From Streptococcus hyovaginalis DSM 12219 (GTDB lineage: Bacteria; Bacillota; Bacilli; Lactobacillales; Streptococcaceae), in NCBI RefSeq assembly GCF_000420785.1, contig NZ_ATVP01000003.1, positions 124,001-188,000 on the forward strand: a stretch of 64,000 nucleotides of DNA, written 5' to 3'. This document shows positions 34,710-43,989 of the stretch, in pieces. How positions within the stretch are numbered: position 1 is the first letter of the stretch; each line of letters begins with the position of its first letter. The notes below the pieces were generated by a model. That model ran no database searches, was not told the origin of the DNA, and was given only the letters and a program-made list of their open reading frames with translations. Made by a program: the position numbers and the translations under genes.

Positions 34710-35392
34710 TGAAAATAGTTGTACCGATAATCCCCAAAAGCCTCGATGAGGTAAATGAATTAGATAGCTCAAAGTATGAAGGTGCCGATATCATTGAATG
34801 GCGAGCTGATTATTTATCAAAAGATGATGTGTTAAAGGTTGCTCCGGCTATTTTTGAAAAGTTTTCCGGTCATGAGATCTTGTTTACCATACGTACAGTA
34901 AATGAGGGTGGTTATGCCGAACTGGATGCTAAAGATTATATCGCTCTGTTGAAGGATGTAGATGCCCTTTATCACCCAGATTATATTGACTTTGAGTATT
35001 TTACCTATAAGCCTCATTTTGATCAGGTTCTAAATTTCCCCAATCTAGCTCTTAGCTACCATAATTTTCAAGAAACCCCAGAAAATCTCATGGAGATTTT
35101 TTCAGAGTTAACCACTTTAGCACCGCGTATTGTTCGGATCTCAGTAATGCCTCACAATGAGCAAGAGGTACTAGATTTGATGAACTACACGAGAGGCTTT
35201 AAAACCTTAAATCCTGAGCAAATTTATGCCACAGTTTCAATGGGGAAACTCGGAAAACTCTCACGTATTTCAGGCGATGTTACAGGATCTTCGTGGAGTT
35301 TTGCTAGTTTTGATGCAGAATCAGCTAGTGCTACAGGGCAGATCAGTCTTAACAATCTTAAAAAAGTCATGAGTGTCTTAGAAGAAGACTAG
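34709..35392 (+). CDS. aroD: Type I 3-dehydroquinate dehydratase AroD (Schiff-base lysine replaced by Arg)
   Basis: Expected to dehydrate 3-dehydroquinate in the shikimate pathway. The 227-residue TIM-barrel protein matches streptococcal AroD throughout: IIEWRADYL (about 29-37), FTIRT (about 59), DYIDFEYF (about 91) and LSYHNF with His118. In this family the Schiff-base Lys precedes a I(A)VMP stretch; here that segment reads IVRISVMP, with Arg143 (codon CGG) at the Lys position. Either activity is lost or altered, or another residue has taken over. The [21 protein letters not shown] end is otherwise conserved. It is cotranscribed with the methyltransferase gene. Confidence 0.88.
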   Translation: MKIVVPIIPKSLDEVNELDSSKYEGADIIEWRADYLSKDDVLKVAPAIFEKFSGHEILFTIRTVNEGGYAELDAKDYIALLKDVDALYHPDYIDFEYFTYKPHFDQVLNFPNLALSYHNFQETPENLMEIFSELTTLAPRIVRISVMPHNEQEVLDLMNYTRGFKTLNPEQIYATVSMGKLGKLSRISGDVTGSSWSFASFDAESASATGQISLNNLKKVMSVLEED

Positions 35393-35501
35393 GCTCAGCT
35401 AAATGCTGATCCTAATATAGAGCATTTTGAGATAAGGGATTCTGTGAAAAGAGAGTAATCCATTTCTTTAGGGGTTGCTAACATAAGTGATGAATAACAA
35501 G

Positions 35502-35524
35502 AAGGTCTGAGAAGGCCTTTTTAG
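35502..35524 (+). terminator. Terminator after aroD
   Basis: AAGGTC/GGCCTT stem (one wobble) is followed by five T. The rest of the 35393-35777 gap holds a TG-A-TAAAAT extended -10 box near 35673-35681, probably the promoter of the YlbF-family gene, with a leader of about 90 nt. Confidence 0.6.
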
Positions 35525-35777
35525 TTTGCAGCTGTCAGATGATCTTAGCCTATAAGTCATAGCAAAGGGAAGAGGCTGGATTGCTGGTTTTCACGATGCA
35601 GGCTTCTTGGTAATCTTGTGAAAGAAACCAGTAGGAGTTATCATTAATTGCCGATAGAAAAGAAAAAATATGATAAAATAGACCTATTGTTGGTCATTGT
35701 TTATCATTAACGATGACATTGGTGCCATTCATTGTGTAATGGTCGGTTAATAAGCGCTATTTAAGGAGGAATTACCC

Positions 35778-36122
35778 ATGACGACTAATATTTATGATTT
35801 AGCAAATGAACTGGAGCGTGCAATTCGTCACCTTCCAGAGTATCAAACAGTTGCAGATGCCAAAGCGAAAATCGATGCAGATGCTGCTTCGAAAGCCTTG
35901 TTTGATGACTTTATTGCTTTTCAAGAGGATCTTTACCAGAAAATGCAATCTGGTCAAATGCCAACCGAAGAGGATCAAAAAGCTATCCAAGCGATGACAG
36001 AGAAGATGGAAGCTAATACTACTGTTAGAGATTATTTAAATGCGCAACAAGCACTTTCTGTTTATATTTCTGATATTGAACGTATCGTCTTTAAACCTCT
36101 ACAGGAATTAACTGGAAAATAA
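35778..36122 (+). CDS. YlbF/YmcA family protein
   Basis: Soluble all-helical protein of 114 residues, related to YlbF and YmcA, which in Bacillus form the Y-complex affecting RNase Y and developmental regulation. It shows the LERAIRHLPEYQ and FDDFIAFQEDLYQKMQSG segments of the family. A strong TAAGGAGGAA ribosome site lies before the ATG. Its role in streptococci is not established. Confidence 0.85.
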   Translation: MTTNIYDLANELERAIRHLPEYQTVADAKAKIDADAASKALFDDFIAFQEDLYQKMQSGQMPTEEDQKAIQAMTEKMEANTTVRDYLNAQQALSVYISDIERIVFKPLQELTGK

Positions 36123-36161
36123 AAGGTTTTCCAAGAGATAGCTAGAAAGGAGAGGAAAGCG

Positions 36162-37085
36162 ATGGTTCGAAAAATTGGCATTATTGGCATGGGAAATGTG
36201 GGTGCGGCCCTAGCGCACGGTTTAATTGCGCAAGGAATTGGTGATCATTATGTTCTCATCGATCCACGAGAAGACAAGGTGGTCGCAGATCGGCTGGATT
36301 TTCAAGATGCGATGGTCAACCATTCCCATTTTGCCCAATTGACAGTTAATGACTACTCGGCCTTGTCAGATGCGGATATTGTAGTTTCGGCCTTGGGAAA
36401 TATCCAGTTGCAGCACAATGCTAGTGAGGACCGTTTTGCGGAATTTTCCTTCATGCAAAAAGAAGTGCCTCAAGTTGCGGCTTCCTTAAAACAATCAGGT
36501 TTTAAAGGAATACTTTTAGTCATTTCGAATCCAGTTGATGCTGTTTCAGCGCTTTATCAAGCCCTAACCGGATTTCCTAAAAATCGTGTGATTGGAACAG
36601 GGACGCTGTTGGATACGGCTCGTATGAAGCGTGTGGTTGGTGAACGTCTGGGTATCAATCCTAAAAGTGTTTCTGGTTACAATTTAGGGGAGCATGGTAA
36701 CTCTCAATTTACAGCATGGAGTCAAGTTAGGGTAAAAGGACAGGCGATCACAGATGTCCTTTCTAAAGAGGAGTTGTGTGACTTGGCCTATGCCTCAATG
36801 AAAGGCGGTCATACTGTTTTTTATGGCAAGGGTTACACGTCCTATGGCATTGCTGCAACAGCTATCAGAATCATTCAAGTTATTCTTTCAGATGCCCAGG
36901 AAGAATTGGTGGTGTCTAGTTATCACGATGCTCTAGGTACCTATGTTGGTTATCCGGCTATTATCGGACGTGAAGGAAGGATAGGATCTATTGATTTGCG
37001 TTTATCGTCAGAGGAAGACCAACAGTTGCAGACTTCTGCTAAGCTCATTAGAGATCGTGTATTTGAGGCTTTGGAGAAGTTATAA
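36162..37085 (+). CDS. L-2-hydroxyisocaproate dehydrogenase-like (LDH/MDH family)
   Basis: NAD+-dependent 2-hydroxyacid dehydrogenase of 307 residues. The Rossmann fingerprint is GMGNVGAALAHG (about 9-20); the catalytic His is in NLGEHGNSQF (about 171-180) and the substrate Arg in GTLLDTARM. The overall pattern matches lactobacillal L-HicDH, which accepts branched-chain 2-oxo acids, better than lactate dehydrogenase. It follows the YlbF gene by 39 nt. Confidence 0.82.
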   Translation: MVRKIGIIGMGNVGAALAHGLIAQGIGDHYVLIDPREDKVVADRLDFQDAMVNHSHFAQLTVNDYSALSDADIVVSALGNIQLQHNASEDRFAEFSFMQKEVPQVAASLKQSGFKGILLVISNPVDAVSALYQALTGFPKNRVIGTGTLLDTARMKRVVGERLGINPKSVSGYNLGEHGNSQFTAWSQVRVKGQAITDVLSKEELCDLAYASMKGGHTVFYGKGYTSYGIAATAIRIIQVILSDAQEELVVSSYHDALGTYVGYPAIIGREGRIGSIDLRLSSEEDQQLQTSAKLIRDRVFEALEKL

Positions 37086-37102
37086 ACGCTGAAAACCATC
37101 GA

Positions 37103-37134
37103 AACAATCTGTCTGTTAAGATAGATTGTTTTTT
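37103..37134 (+). terminator. Terminator after the hydroxyacid dehydrogenase gene
   Basis: A perfect AACAATCT/AGATTGTT stem is followed by T residues. Confidence 0.75.
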
Positions 37135-37340
37135 GTCGATCTGTTTTTCAGGTTCTTCTGGTCAATTCTTGACAAGCCTATGGATAAATTATAAGATTTT
37201 AAGGAAATCACTTTTTGTCTAATGAGTGGTTGTCTCTATAAATGAGCTTAGTAGATGAGAGAGTAGACGCTACCTTTTGTAAAATATACTTGTTTTAGCG
37301 TATTTTCTCAAAGGTATATAGAATAGTATGAGTATATGTT

Positions 37341-38795
37341 ATGGCAAAAAACAACGCACAAAACTTATCGCATCACGAACAGTTGAGGTATGATTACCTT
37401 TTAAAGAATGTGCACTATTTGAGTGAGCGTGAAAAAGCTGAATTTCAGTATCTTCATGCGAAAAAAACAGCAGAATCTTCCATACCAAATGTGCGGCAGA
37501 CGACAACTCCCTATTATGATGATTACGACTATGGTCATGTTGAGACCGATGCTTCTTCTGAACAGATAGGATATCCTCATCACGATGATGCCACTTTCGC
37601 AGAAGAGGAGTGGGGGAGCTCTTATGAGCCTTCTCAGCCACAATTCACAGATCAAGGGTTACCCATTTTTCCTGGCGAGATACGGCAAGAGGCACCAGAG
37701 CGTACTAGACATCAATCACGACAAGAAAAGCGTCAAGAAAAAAGACGGCGACAAGCAGCCCAATCAAAAACTGCCAGAGAACCTAAAAAATCACGGTGGG
37801 CTACCTTTTTTAAATTACTAGCAGTGTTACTGTTGGTGATGACTGGTGGTATCCTCATTATGTTCTTTAAGGGAATGACAACGGCTTCAGATCCCAACCG
37901 CAATTTTCAACCGGCTATTGAAGAACCGTTTGATGGGCAGAAGGCTCCAGATGGTACCAATATTTTGATACTGGGGAGCGATCGTCGGATTACTCAGGGA
38001 GATGCTGATGCGAGAACTGATACCATCATGGTAGTTAATGTAGGGAATAAGGATAAGGATATCAAAATGGTCAGCTTCATGAGGGATACCTTAGTCAATA
38101 TTCCAGGTGTTAGTGAAACAGATTATTTGGCCGATCAAAAATTGAATACTGCTTTTAATGTGGGTGAGCAGAATAACAATCAGGGTGCAGAGCTGATGCG
38201 GGAGACGCTTAAGGCCAACTTTGATATCAATATCAGTTATTACATGATGGTGGACTTTGAGACTTTTGCAGAGGCTATTGATTCACTCTTTCCAAGCGGT
38301 GTTGCCATTGATGCCTCATTTGCAACGATTGATGGTGAATCCGTCGATTCGGTGGAGGTGCCTGATGATCTTCGTATGGATGATCAAGGGAACGTGCCTC
38401 TGCAGACCATTAAAGTTGGTAAGCAACGGATGGATGGTCGAACCCTGTTGAATTATGCGCGTTTCCGTAAGGATGATGACGGTGATTTTGGTCGCACTAA
38501 GCGTCAGCAACAAGTTATGAGTGAGATCCTCAAACAGGTTAAAAACCCAACGAAGCTGTTTACGGGTTCAGAGGCCTTAGGCAAAATTTATGCCTTAACG
38601 TCCACCAATGTATCTTATCCTTACCTCTTACAGACAGGCCTTTCAAGCTTAACGAGTGGTGACTTTAAAATCGACCAAAATACCATTCCGGAGCAAGGTG
38701 ATTGGATTGATGAATATGATATCTACGGAGGTCAAGGTTTAGCAATTGATTTCGAAAAATATCAAGCCGAGTTGGTCAAATTAGGCTTTAGGTAA
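37341..38795 (+). CDS. LytR-CpsA-Psr (LCP) family cell-wall glycopolymer ligase
   Basis: Membrane-bound transferase that attaches glycopolymers to peptidoglycan. The 484-residue protein has a long cytoplasmic region (about 1-150, Gln/Arg-rich, with several Tyr/Asp patches near 55-65), one membrane helix (about 154-174) and an extracellular LCP domain with NILILGSDRR (about 208-217), ARTDTIMVV, SFMRDT and NYARFRKDDDGDFGRTKRQQ, the conserved Asp/Arg pyrophosphate-binding set. The long N-terminus is like streptococcal Psr/BrpA-type members. No good ribosome site precedes ATG 37341, so the start is less certain. Confidence 0.88.
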   Translation: MAKNNAQNLSHHEQLRYDYLLKNVHYLSEREKAEFQYLHAKKTAESSIPNVRQTTTPYYDDYDYGHVETDASSEQIGYPHHDDATFAEEEWGSSYEPSQPQFTDQGLPIFPGEIRQEAPERTRHQSRQEKRQEKRRRQAAQSKTAREPKKSRWATFFKLLAVLLLVMTGGILIMFFKGMTTASDPNRNFQPAIEEPFDGQKAPDGTNILILGSDRRITQGDADARTDTIMVVNVGNKDKDIKMVSFMRDTLVNIPGVSETDYLADQKLNTAFNVGEQNNNQGAELMRETLKANFDINISYYMMVDFETFAEAIDSLFPSGVAIDASFATIDGESVDSVEVPDDLRMDDQGNVPLQTIKVGKQRMDGRTLLNYARFRKDDDGDFGRTKRQQQVMSEILKQVKNPTKLFTGSEALGKIYALTSTNVSYPYLLQTGLSSLTSGDFKIDQNTIPEQGDWIDEYDIYGGQGLAIDFEKYQAELVKLGFR

Positions 38796-38798
38796 ATG

Positions 38799-38831
38799 TG
38801 ATATAATAGAGAGACTAAGGTCTCTCTTTTT
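38799..38831 (+). terminator. LCP-gene terminator overlapping an rlmD extended -10 promoter
   Basis: AGAGAGAC (38808-38815) pairs with GTCTCTCT (38820-38827), followed by T residues. Immediately upstream is TG-A-TATAAT (38799-38807), whose start point (about 38814) falls inside the hairpin, so new transcripts would lack the 5' arm. Confidence 0.6.
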
Positions 38832-38877
38832 CGTTTGAAAAATAGCAGAGCTGTAAAACTAGAAATGAGTCAAATAA

Positions 38878-40236
<1,359 letters not shown>

Positions 40237-40383
40237 AAATCCTTTATTTTAAGCACTTTTTCAAGCATTTTGTCTTTATTGAAAAGAGTGATTTTGACAT
40301 AAAAAAGGTTCAAAAAAAGTACATTGATGTGAATGTCTGTTTGGATGTCGATTGCGTAGACAAAAAATAGATACGTCATAAAA

Positions 40384-40429
40384 TATAATAGTTCAGCGAG
40401 GACATTTTAATAAGTGTTCTCGTTTTTTT
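40384..40429 (+). promoter_or_regulatory. -10 box and immediate hairpin-T-run before the first element genes
   Basis: TATAAT (40384-40389) should start transcription near 40396. A hairpin CGAGGACA/TGTTCTCG (40397-40422) followed by seven T begins at that point, and AGGAGGAATTC then precedes the first ORF. The arrangement is that of an attenuator or of a terminator for incoming transcripts. The rest of 40237-40383 shows no gene. Confidence 0.5.
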
Positions 40430-40446
40430 ATTTTCAGGAGGAATTC

Positions 40447-40620
40447 ATGAAAAAGAAGGAACAATCATCACGCCAAATCGTGATGTGTCATCTCGTGGCT
40501 ATTTTAGGAGTTGATATTGTGAAAGCAACACAGCTAATTGATGAAATGGAACAACTAGGTTTAATCCGATTTGATGAATTTGGAAATGTTGGAATATTAG
40601 TCTTGGAGGGACAATCATGA
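40447..40620 (+). CDS. Small element protein of unknown function
   Basis: A 57-residue protein with a strong AGGAGGAATTC ribosome site. It is predicted soluble and mostly helical, with a basic N-terminus and an LIDEMEQLGLIRFDEFG segment that could be a small winged-helix-like fragment. I do not recognise the family. It overlaps repA by 4 nt, so it is probably translationally coupled and may regulate replication. Confidence 0.65.
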   Translation: MKKKEQSSRQIVMCHLVAILGVDIVKATQLIDEMEQLGLIRFDEFGNVGILVLEGQS

Positions 40621-41435
40621 AACGAATTACCGCTAATCAGTATCAGACATCAGAGCGTTATTATAAACTCCCAAAAGTCTTGTTTGAGAGTGAACGGTAT
40701 AAGGATATGAAGCTGGAAGTTAAGGTAGCCTACGCGGTTTTAAAGGATCGGTTGGAGTTGTCTTTGAGTAAAGGTTGGATTGATGAGGATGGGGCTATTT
40801 ATTTGATTTATTCCAATTCCAATCTGATGGCACTTTTAGGCTGTTCAAAGTCAAAATTACTCTCTATCAAGAAAACCTTACGTGAATATGGCTTAATCGA
40901 TGAAGTCCAACAGTCCTCTAGTGAAAGAGGTCGAATGGCAAATAAAATTTACTTGGGGGAATTAGAACATATGCCTACCCCAGTCTTACATACAGACGGG
41001 GCTAGTGTTAAAAAAACACTAGGGGGGGCTCAAAGAAAGACGGGGCCGGTCTTAAATTCAGCCCCTAGTGAGACTGAAGGAAGTGAAACTGAATATAGTG
41101 AAACTGAAGGGAGTGATTTCCTTATTGAGGACGAGGAGGAGAGGCAGCTAGTAGATGAGAAACAAGAAGAGAACTTTACTTCAAAAGTCGATGGCGTGAC
41201 CAAGTACGATCGAGACTATATTTGGGGTTTGGTTCATGACCAGTTAAGACTGACGGGTCTATCTCAGTCAGCTAGTGACTATGCCATGATTTATTTTAGT
41301 GACCGTTATCAGTATGCATTGGAACATATGCGATTTGCTCGATCAGCGGAAGTAATAGCTGAATACGTATTTAATGGTGTGCTGTCAGAGTGGACCAAGC
41401 AACTGAGACGACAAGAAGTAAAGGGAGGTGATTAA
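40617..41435 (+). CDS. repA: RepA_N family replication initiator
   Basis: Probable initiator of extrachromosomal replication of the excised element, 272 residues. The N-terminal RepA_N domain (about 5-110) contains YYKLPKVLFESERYKDMKLEVKVAYAVLKDR cut here to its key parts: YYKLPK, LEVKVAYAVL and SKSKLLSIKKTL, a winged-helix DNA-binding pattern. A low-complexity Glu/Ser/Thr middle (about 150-180) separates it from a helical C-terminal domain. In RepA_N plasmids the origin lies in this middle part of the gene, and repeats are present there. ICEs of this family use such genes for stability. Confidence 0.88.
   Translation: MKRITANQYQTSERYYKLPKVLFESERYKDMKLEVKVAYAVLKDRLELSLSKGWIDEDGAIYLIYSNSNLMALLGCSKSKLLSIKKTLREYGLIDEVQQSSSERGRMANKIYLGELEHMPTPVLHTDGASVKKTLGGAQRKTGPVLNSAPSETEGSETEYSETEGSDFLIEDEEERQLVDEKQEENFTSKVDGVTKYDRDYIWGLVHDQLRLTGLSQSASDYAMIYFSDRYQYALEHMRFARSAEVIAEYVFNGVLSEWTKQLRRQEVKGGD
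41002..41111 (+). repeat. Iteron-like repeats and inverted repeats inside repA (candidate oriV)
   Basis: Three tandem 15-bp repeats of the form AGTGARACTGAAGGR lie at 41067-41081, 41082-41096 (less conserved 3' end) and 41097-41111, with a partial fourth. Upstream are an 8-bp inverted repeat CTAGTGTT/AACACTAG (41002-41022) and a smaller AAGAC/GTCTT one (41037-41053). This is where RepA_N origins are found. Confidence 0.6.
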
Positions 41436-41436
41436 G

Positions 41437-41532
41437 TTGATTTGGTGGATACTAGGTGGAATCTATCTGATTTCTATCGTCATTTTGATTTTTGAAATCA
41501 TCCGTGCACCAGAAATGGATGATCATATATAA
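41437..41532 (+). CDS. 31-residue membrane peptide
   Basis: A TTG-started ORF with an AAGGGAGGTGATT ribosome site that overlaps the repA stop codon. It encodes one hydrophobic helix (WWILGGIYLISIVILIFEII) with an acidic tail. It is too short for database family calls; coupling with repA and the good ribosome site suggest it is translated. Confidence 0.5.
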   Translation: MIWWILGGIYLISIVILIFEIIRAPEMDDHI

Positions 41533-41535
41533 GCA

Positions 41536-41564
41536 AGAGTTTTACAAGTGTAAGGCTCTTTTTT
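41536..41564 (+). terminator. Terminator after the repA unit
   Basis: A 10-bp stem with two wobbles (arms 41536-41545, 41550-41559) is followed by five T. Confidence 0.7.
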
Positions 41565-41583
41565 AGTTGGAAAGAGAGGAAAA

Positions 41584-42939
41584 ATGAAATTTTTAGATTT
41601 ATTTGCTGGGATAGGCGGTTTTAGGCTAGGGATGGAATCACAGGGTCATAAATGCCTGGGCTTTTGTGAAATTGATAAATTCGCCAGAACATCCTATAAA
41701 GCCATGTTTAACACAGAAGGGGAAATAGAATACCATGACATTAAAGAGGTCACAGACCATGACTTTAGACAATTTAGAGGGCAAGTGGACATCATCTGCG
41801 GGGGATTTCCTTGCCAAGCATTTTCACTCGCAGGCAGACGATTGGGATTTGAAGATACTCGAGGGACTCTCTTTTTTGAGATTGCTCGAGCGGCCAAACA
41901 AATCCAACCACGTTTTCTATTTTTGGAAAACGTCAAAGGCCTACTCAATCACGACGAGGGACGGACGTTCGCCACTATCCTCTCCACGATGGATGAATTG
42001 GGGTATGATGTCGAATGGCAGGTGCTTAACAGTAAGGACTTCCAAGTCCCGCAAAACAGAGAGCGGGTCTTTATTATCGGACATTCTAGAAGATACCGTT
42101 CCAGATTCATATTTCCTCTCAGAAGAGAAAACAGCCCAGCTCATCTTGAGAGGCTAGGAAATATCAATCCTTCTAAACGTGGTTTGAATGGTGAAGTCTA
42201 TCTGACGAATGCACTTGCTCCTACACTAACAAGAGGTAAAGGAGAGGGTGCAAAAATCGCCATTCCAGTCTTAACACCAGATAGACTAGAAAAACGCCAA
42301 CATGGTCGTCGATTTAAGGACAATCAAGACCCTATGTTTACTTTGACCAGTCAAGACAAACACGGAGTTGTTGTCGCAGGAAATCTGCCGACTAGCTTTG
42401 ACCAGACCGGTAGAGTATTTGACATTTCTGGCTTGTCACCGACCTTGACCACCATGCAAGGTGGAGACAAGGTGCCAAAGATTTTGCTGAGGGAGGAGCT
42501 GCCATTTCTGAAAATCAAGGAAGCCACAAAAACAGGGTACGCAAAGGCAACTCTTGGAGACTCTGTCAATCTGGCTTATCCAGACTCAACCAAACGTAGG
42601 GGACGTGTGGGAAAGGGAATTTCCAATACCCTGACGACTTCAGACAATATGGGAGTGGTGGTTGCTGCTTTGGAATATCGACAGGAAAAATGGTATGAAG
42701 TCACAAGCATTGTCTTAGAGGGGAAACTTTATCGCCTGAGAATAAGACGACTGACACCAAGAGAGTGTTTCAGACTTCAAGGCTTTCCTGATTGGGCTTA
42801 TGAAAGAGCAGAAAGTGTTTCCAGTAAGAGCCAACTATACAAACAGGCCGGCAATAGCGTGACTGTCACAGTTATTGAAGCCATTGCCAGAGAATTTAGA
42901 AGAACGGAAGAGGAAGAAAAACATGAACTTACTACATAA
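41584..42939 (+). CDS. Orphan C5-cytosine DNA methyltransferase
   Basis: Methylates cytosine in DNA using S-adenosylmethionine, 451 residues. Motif I is DLFAGIGGFRLG (about 4-15), motif IV GGFPCQAFSLAG with the catalytic Cys (about 75-86), motif VI ENVKG, motif VIII QNRERVFIIG, motif IX RLTPRECFRLQGFPD and motif X QAGNSVTVTV. The long region between VIII and IX contains four copies of a TLT(x)5-7 motif, suggesting a complex target-recognition region. No restriction enzyme gene is adjacent, so it likely protects the element or has an epigenetic role. Target unknown. Confidence 0.92.
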   Translation: MKFLDLFAGIGGFRLGMESQGHKCLGFCEIDKFARTSYKAMFNTEGEIEYHDIKEVTDHDFRQFRGQVDIICGGFPCQAFSLAGRRLGFEDTRGTLFFEIARAAKQIQPRFLFLENVKGLLNHDEGRTFATILSTMDELGYDVEWQVLNSKDFQVPQNRERVFIIGHSRRYRSRFIFPLRRENSPAHLERLGNINPSKRGLNGEVYLTNALAPTLTRGKGEGAKIAIPVLTPDRLEKRQHGRRFKDNQDPMFTLTSQDKHGVVVAGNLPTSFDQTGRVFDISGLSPTLTTMQGGDKVPKILLREELPFLKIKEATKTGYAKATLGDSVNLAYPDSTKRRGRVGKGISNTLTTSDNMGVVVAALEYRQEKWYEVTSIVLEGKLYRLRIRRLTPRECFRLQGFPDWAYERAESVSSKSQLYKQAGNSVTVTVIEAIAREFRRTEEEEKHELTT

Positions 42940-43351
42940 GAAAAGTATCCTAGATTGTACTGAATTAGAAGAACGTATTCACCAAGCTGAAACCAATCAG
43001 CTATTACAAAAGATACTGTCGCTCCCCAATTTTGATTGTGACTTTGAGGTAACTTTTGAAGATGATTACCACAAAGAGATGAATGATCCCCTATTCTACG
43101 AATCCAATCTTCATCAGATTTCGGATTTTATGGAAACTAGGGATATTAAAAATGGTGTAGATACACTATTGACGAAAGACAATCACCTGGCCTTTCGTGC
43201 CTTTGGTGAAAATTATTCTGCTAGGGGAAAGGAGGGCATTTTAACGACTCTAGTGACGGTCAAGTGCTTTGGTGAAGGACGGATGCCCATTGATATGAGT
43301 CGCTATTTCTCAACTCCTGAACCAACAGTTGAAAATAGCCTAACCCTATAA
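42923..43351 (+). CDS. Conserved element protein of unknown function
   Basis: A 142-residue soluble protein, acidic in the middle (FEVTFEDDYHKEMNDP), with no motif I recognise. ATG 42923 follows AGGAAGAAAA; a longer frame starting at 42875 lies in the methyltransferase gene. It overlaps that gene by 17 nt, which suggests coupled translation. Confidence 0.6.
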   Translation: MNLLHKKSILDCTELEERIHQAETNQLLQKILSLPNFDCDFEVTFEDDYHKEMNDPLFYESNLHQISDFMETRDIKNGVDTLLTKDNHLAFRAFGENYSARGKEGILTTLVTVKCFGEGRMPIDMSRYFSTPEPTVENSLTL

Positions 43352-43361
43352 GGAGGTGCCT

Positions 43362-43745
43362 ATGCTTGAGGTATATCTAGGAAATAATACCAATACAAAT
43401 CAAGATTTACTAACCATTTTGACGACCTATGGAGTGGCTTATCGTTGTACAAAAGCATGTGAGGTAAACCGTGAAATCATACTGTCACTCTTTGCCAAAA
43501 CCACGAATTGTTTTGAGTTGCTGTCGCCACGATTTCTTCGCTTTAAGCGTCAATATACGATAAGTTTGAATGAGATGGTTCAGCTTATTCTCCAAAAGCC
43601 AGACCAGAATCTTCGGCTGCCTCTCATTGTCTGTCAGAATCACGTCTATCCAGCTATTGGGCTAGACGAAGTACGTACTTTTCTTCCCAGACAGGTAAAA
43701 GAAGAGTTGTTTCAGGCCAGTCTGATGAAACAAGTGACAGGGTAG
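43362..43745 (+). CDS. Spx/ArsC-family protein lacking the CXXC motif
   Basis: A 127-residue thioredoxin-fold protein. The C-terminal half (about 70-115: VQLILQKPDQ, LRLPLIV, GLDEVRTFLPRQVKE) closely follows Spx, the regulator that binds the RNA polymerase alpha subunit. The N-terminus starts LEVYLGNNTNTNQ where Spx has the redox CxxC, so the thiol switch is missing. It could be a constitutive RNA-polymerase-binding factor for the element, or a decoy. It has an AGGAGG ribosome site 5 nt before ATG 43362, in a chain of overlapping small genes. Confidence 0.7.
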   Translation: MLEVYLGNNTNTNQDLLTILTTYGVAYRCTKACEVNREIILSLFAKTTNCFELLSPRFLRFKRQYTISLNEMVQLILQKPDQNLRLPLIVCQNHVYPAIGLDEVRTFLPRQVKEELFQASLMKQVTG

Positions 43746-43753
43746 GTGTGAAG

Positions 43754-43987
43754 ATGAATGAACGATTTTGGGACAATTTAGAAATCATTCTGGCAGAAAA
43801 AGACCTCACTTGGGCAGAACTAGCTCGCAAAGTATTCAACGGTCAATATGTTTATACAAGTGAGTTTAATCGCCTCTATCAAAAATTACGGCATTACAAA
43901 TCTAATCGTCTGATGCCACAAACTAGATGGGTTGAGCGAATCGTTCTAGTCTTAGAAATTGATTATGAAGATTTATTTAAGAGGTGA
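43754..43987 (+). CDS. Small helix-turn-helix protein
   Basis: A 77-residue protein resembling a short Cro/CI-type DNA-binding domain: LEIILAEKDLTWAELARKVF reads as helix-turn-helix with the recognition helix near 30-45, followed by a basic YQKLRHYKSNR segment. Probably a regulator of the element. The start at ATG 43754 is preferred over GTG 43748. Its stop overlaps the ribosome site of the CPBP gene. Confidence 0.6.
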   Translation: MNERFWDNLEIILAEKDLTWAELARKVFNGQYVYTSEFNRLYQKLRHYKSNRLMPQTRWVERIVLVLEIDYEDLFKR

Positions 43988-43989
43988 CA

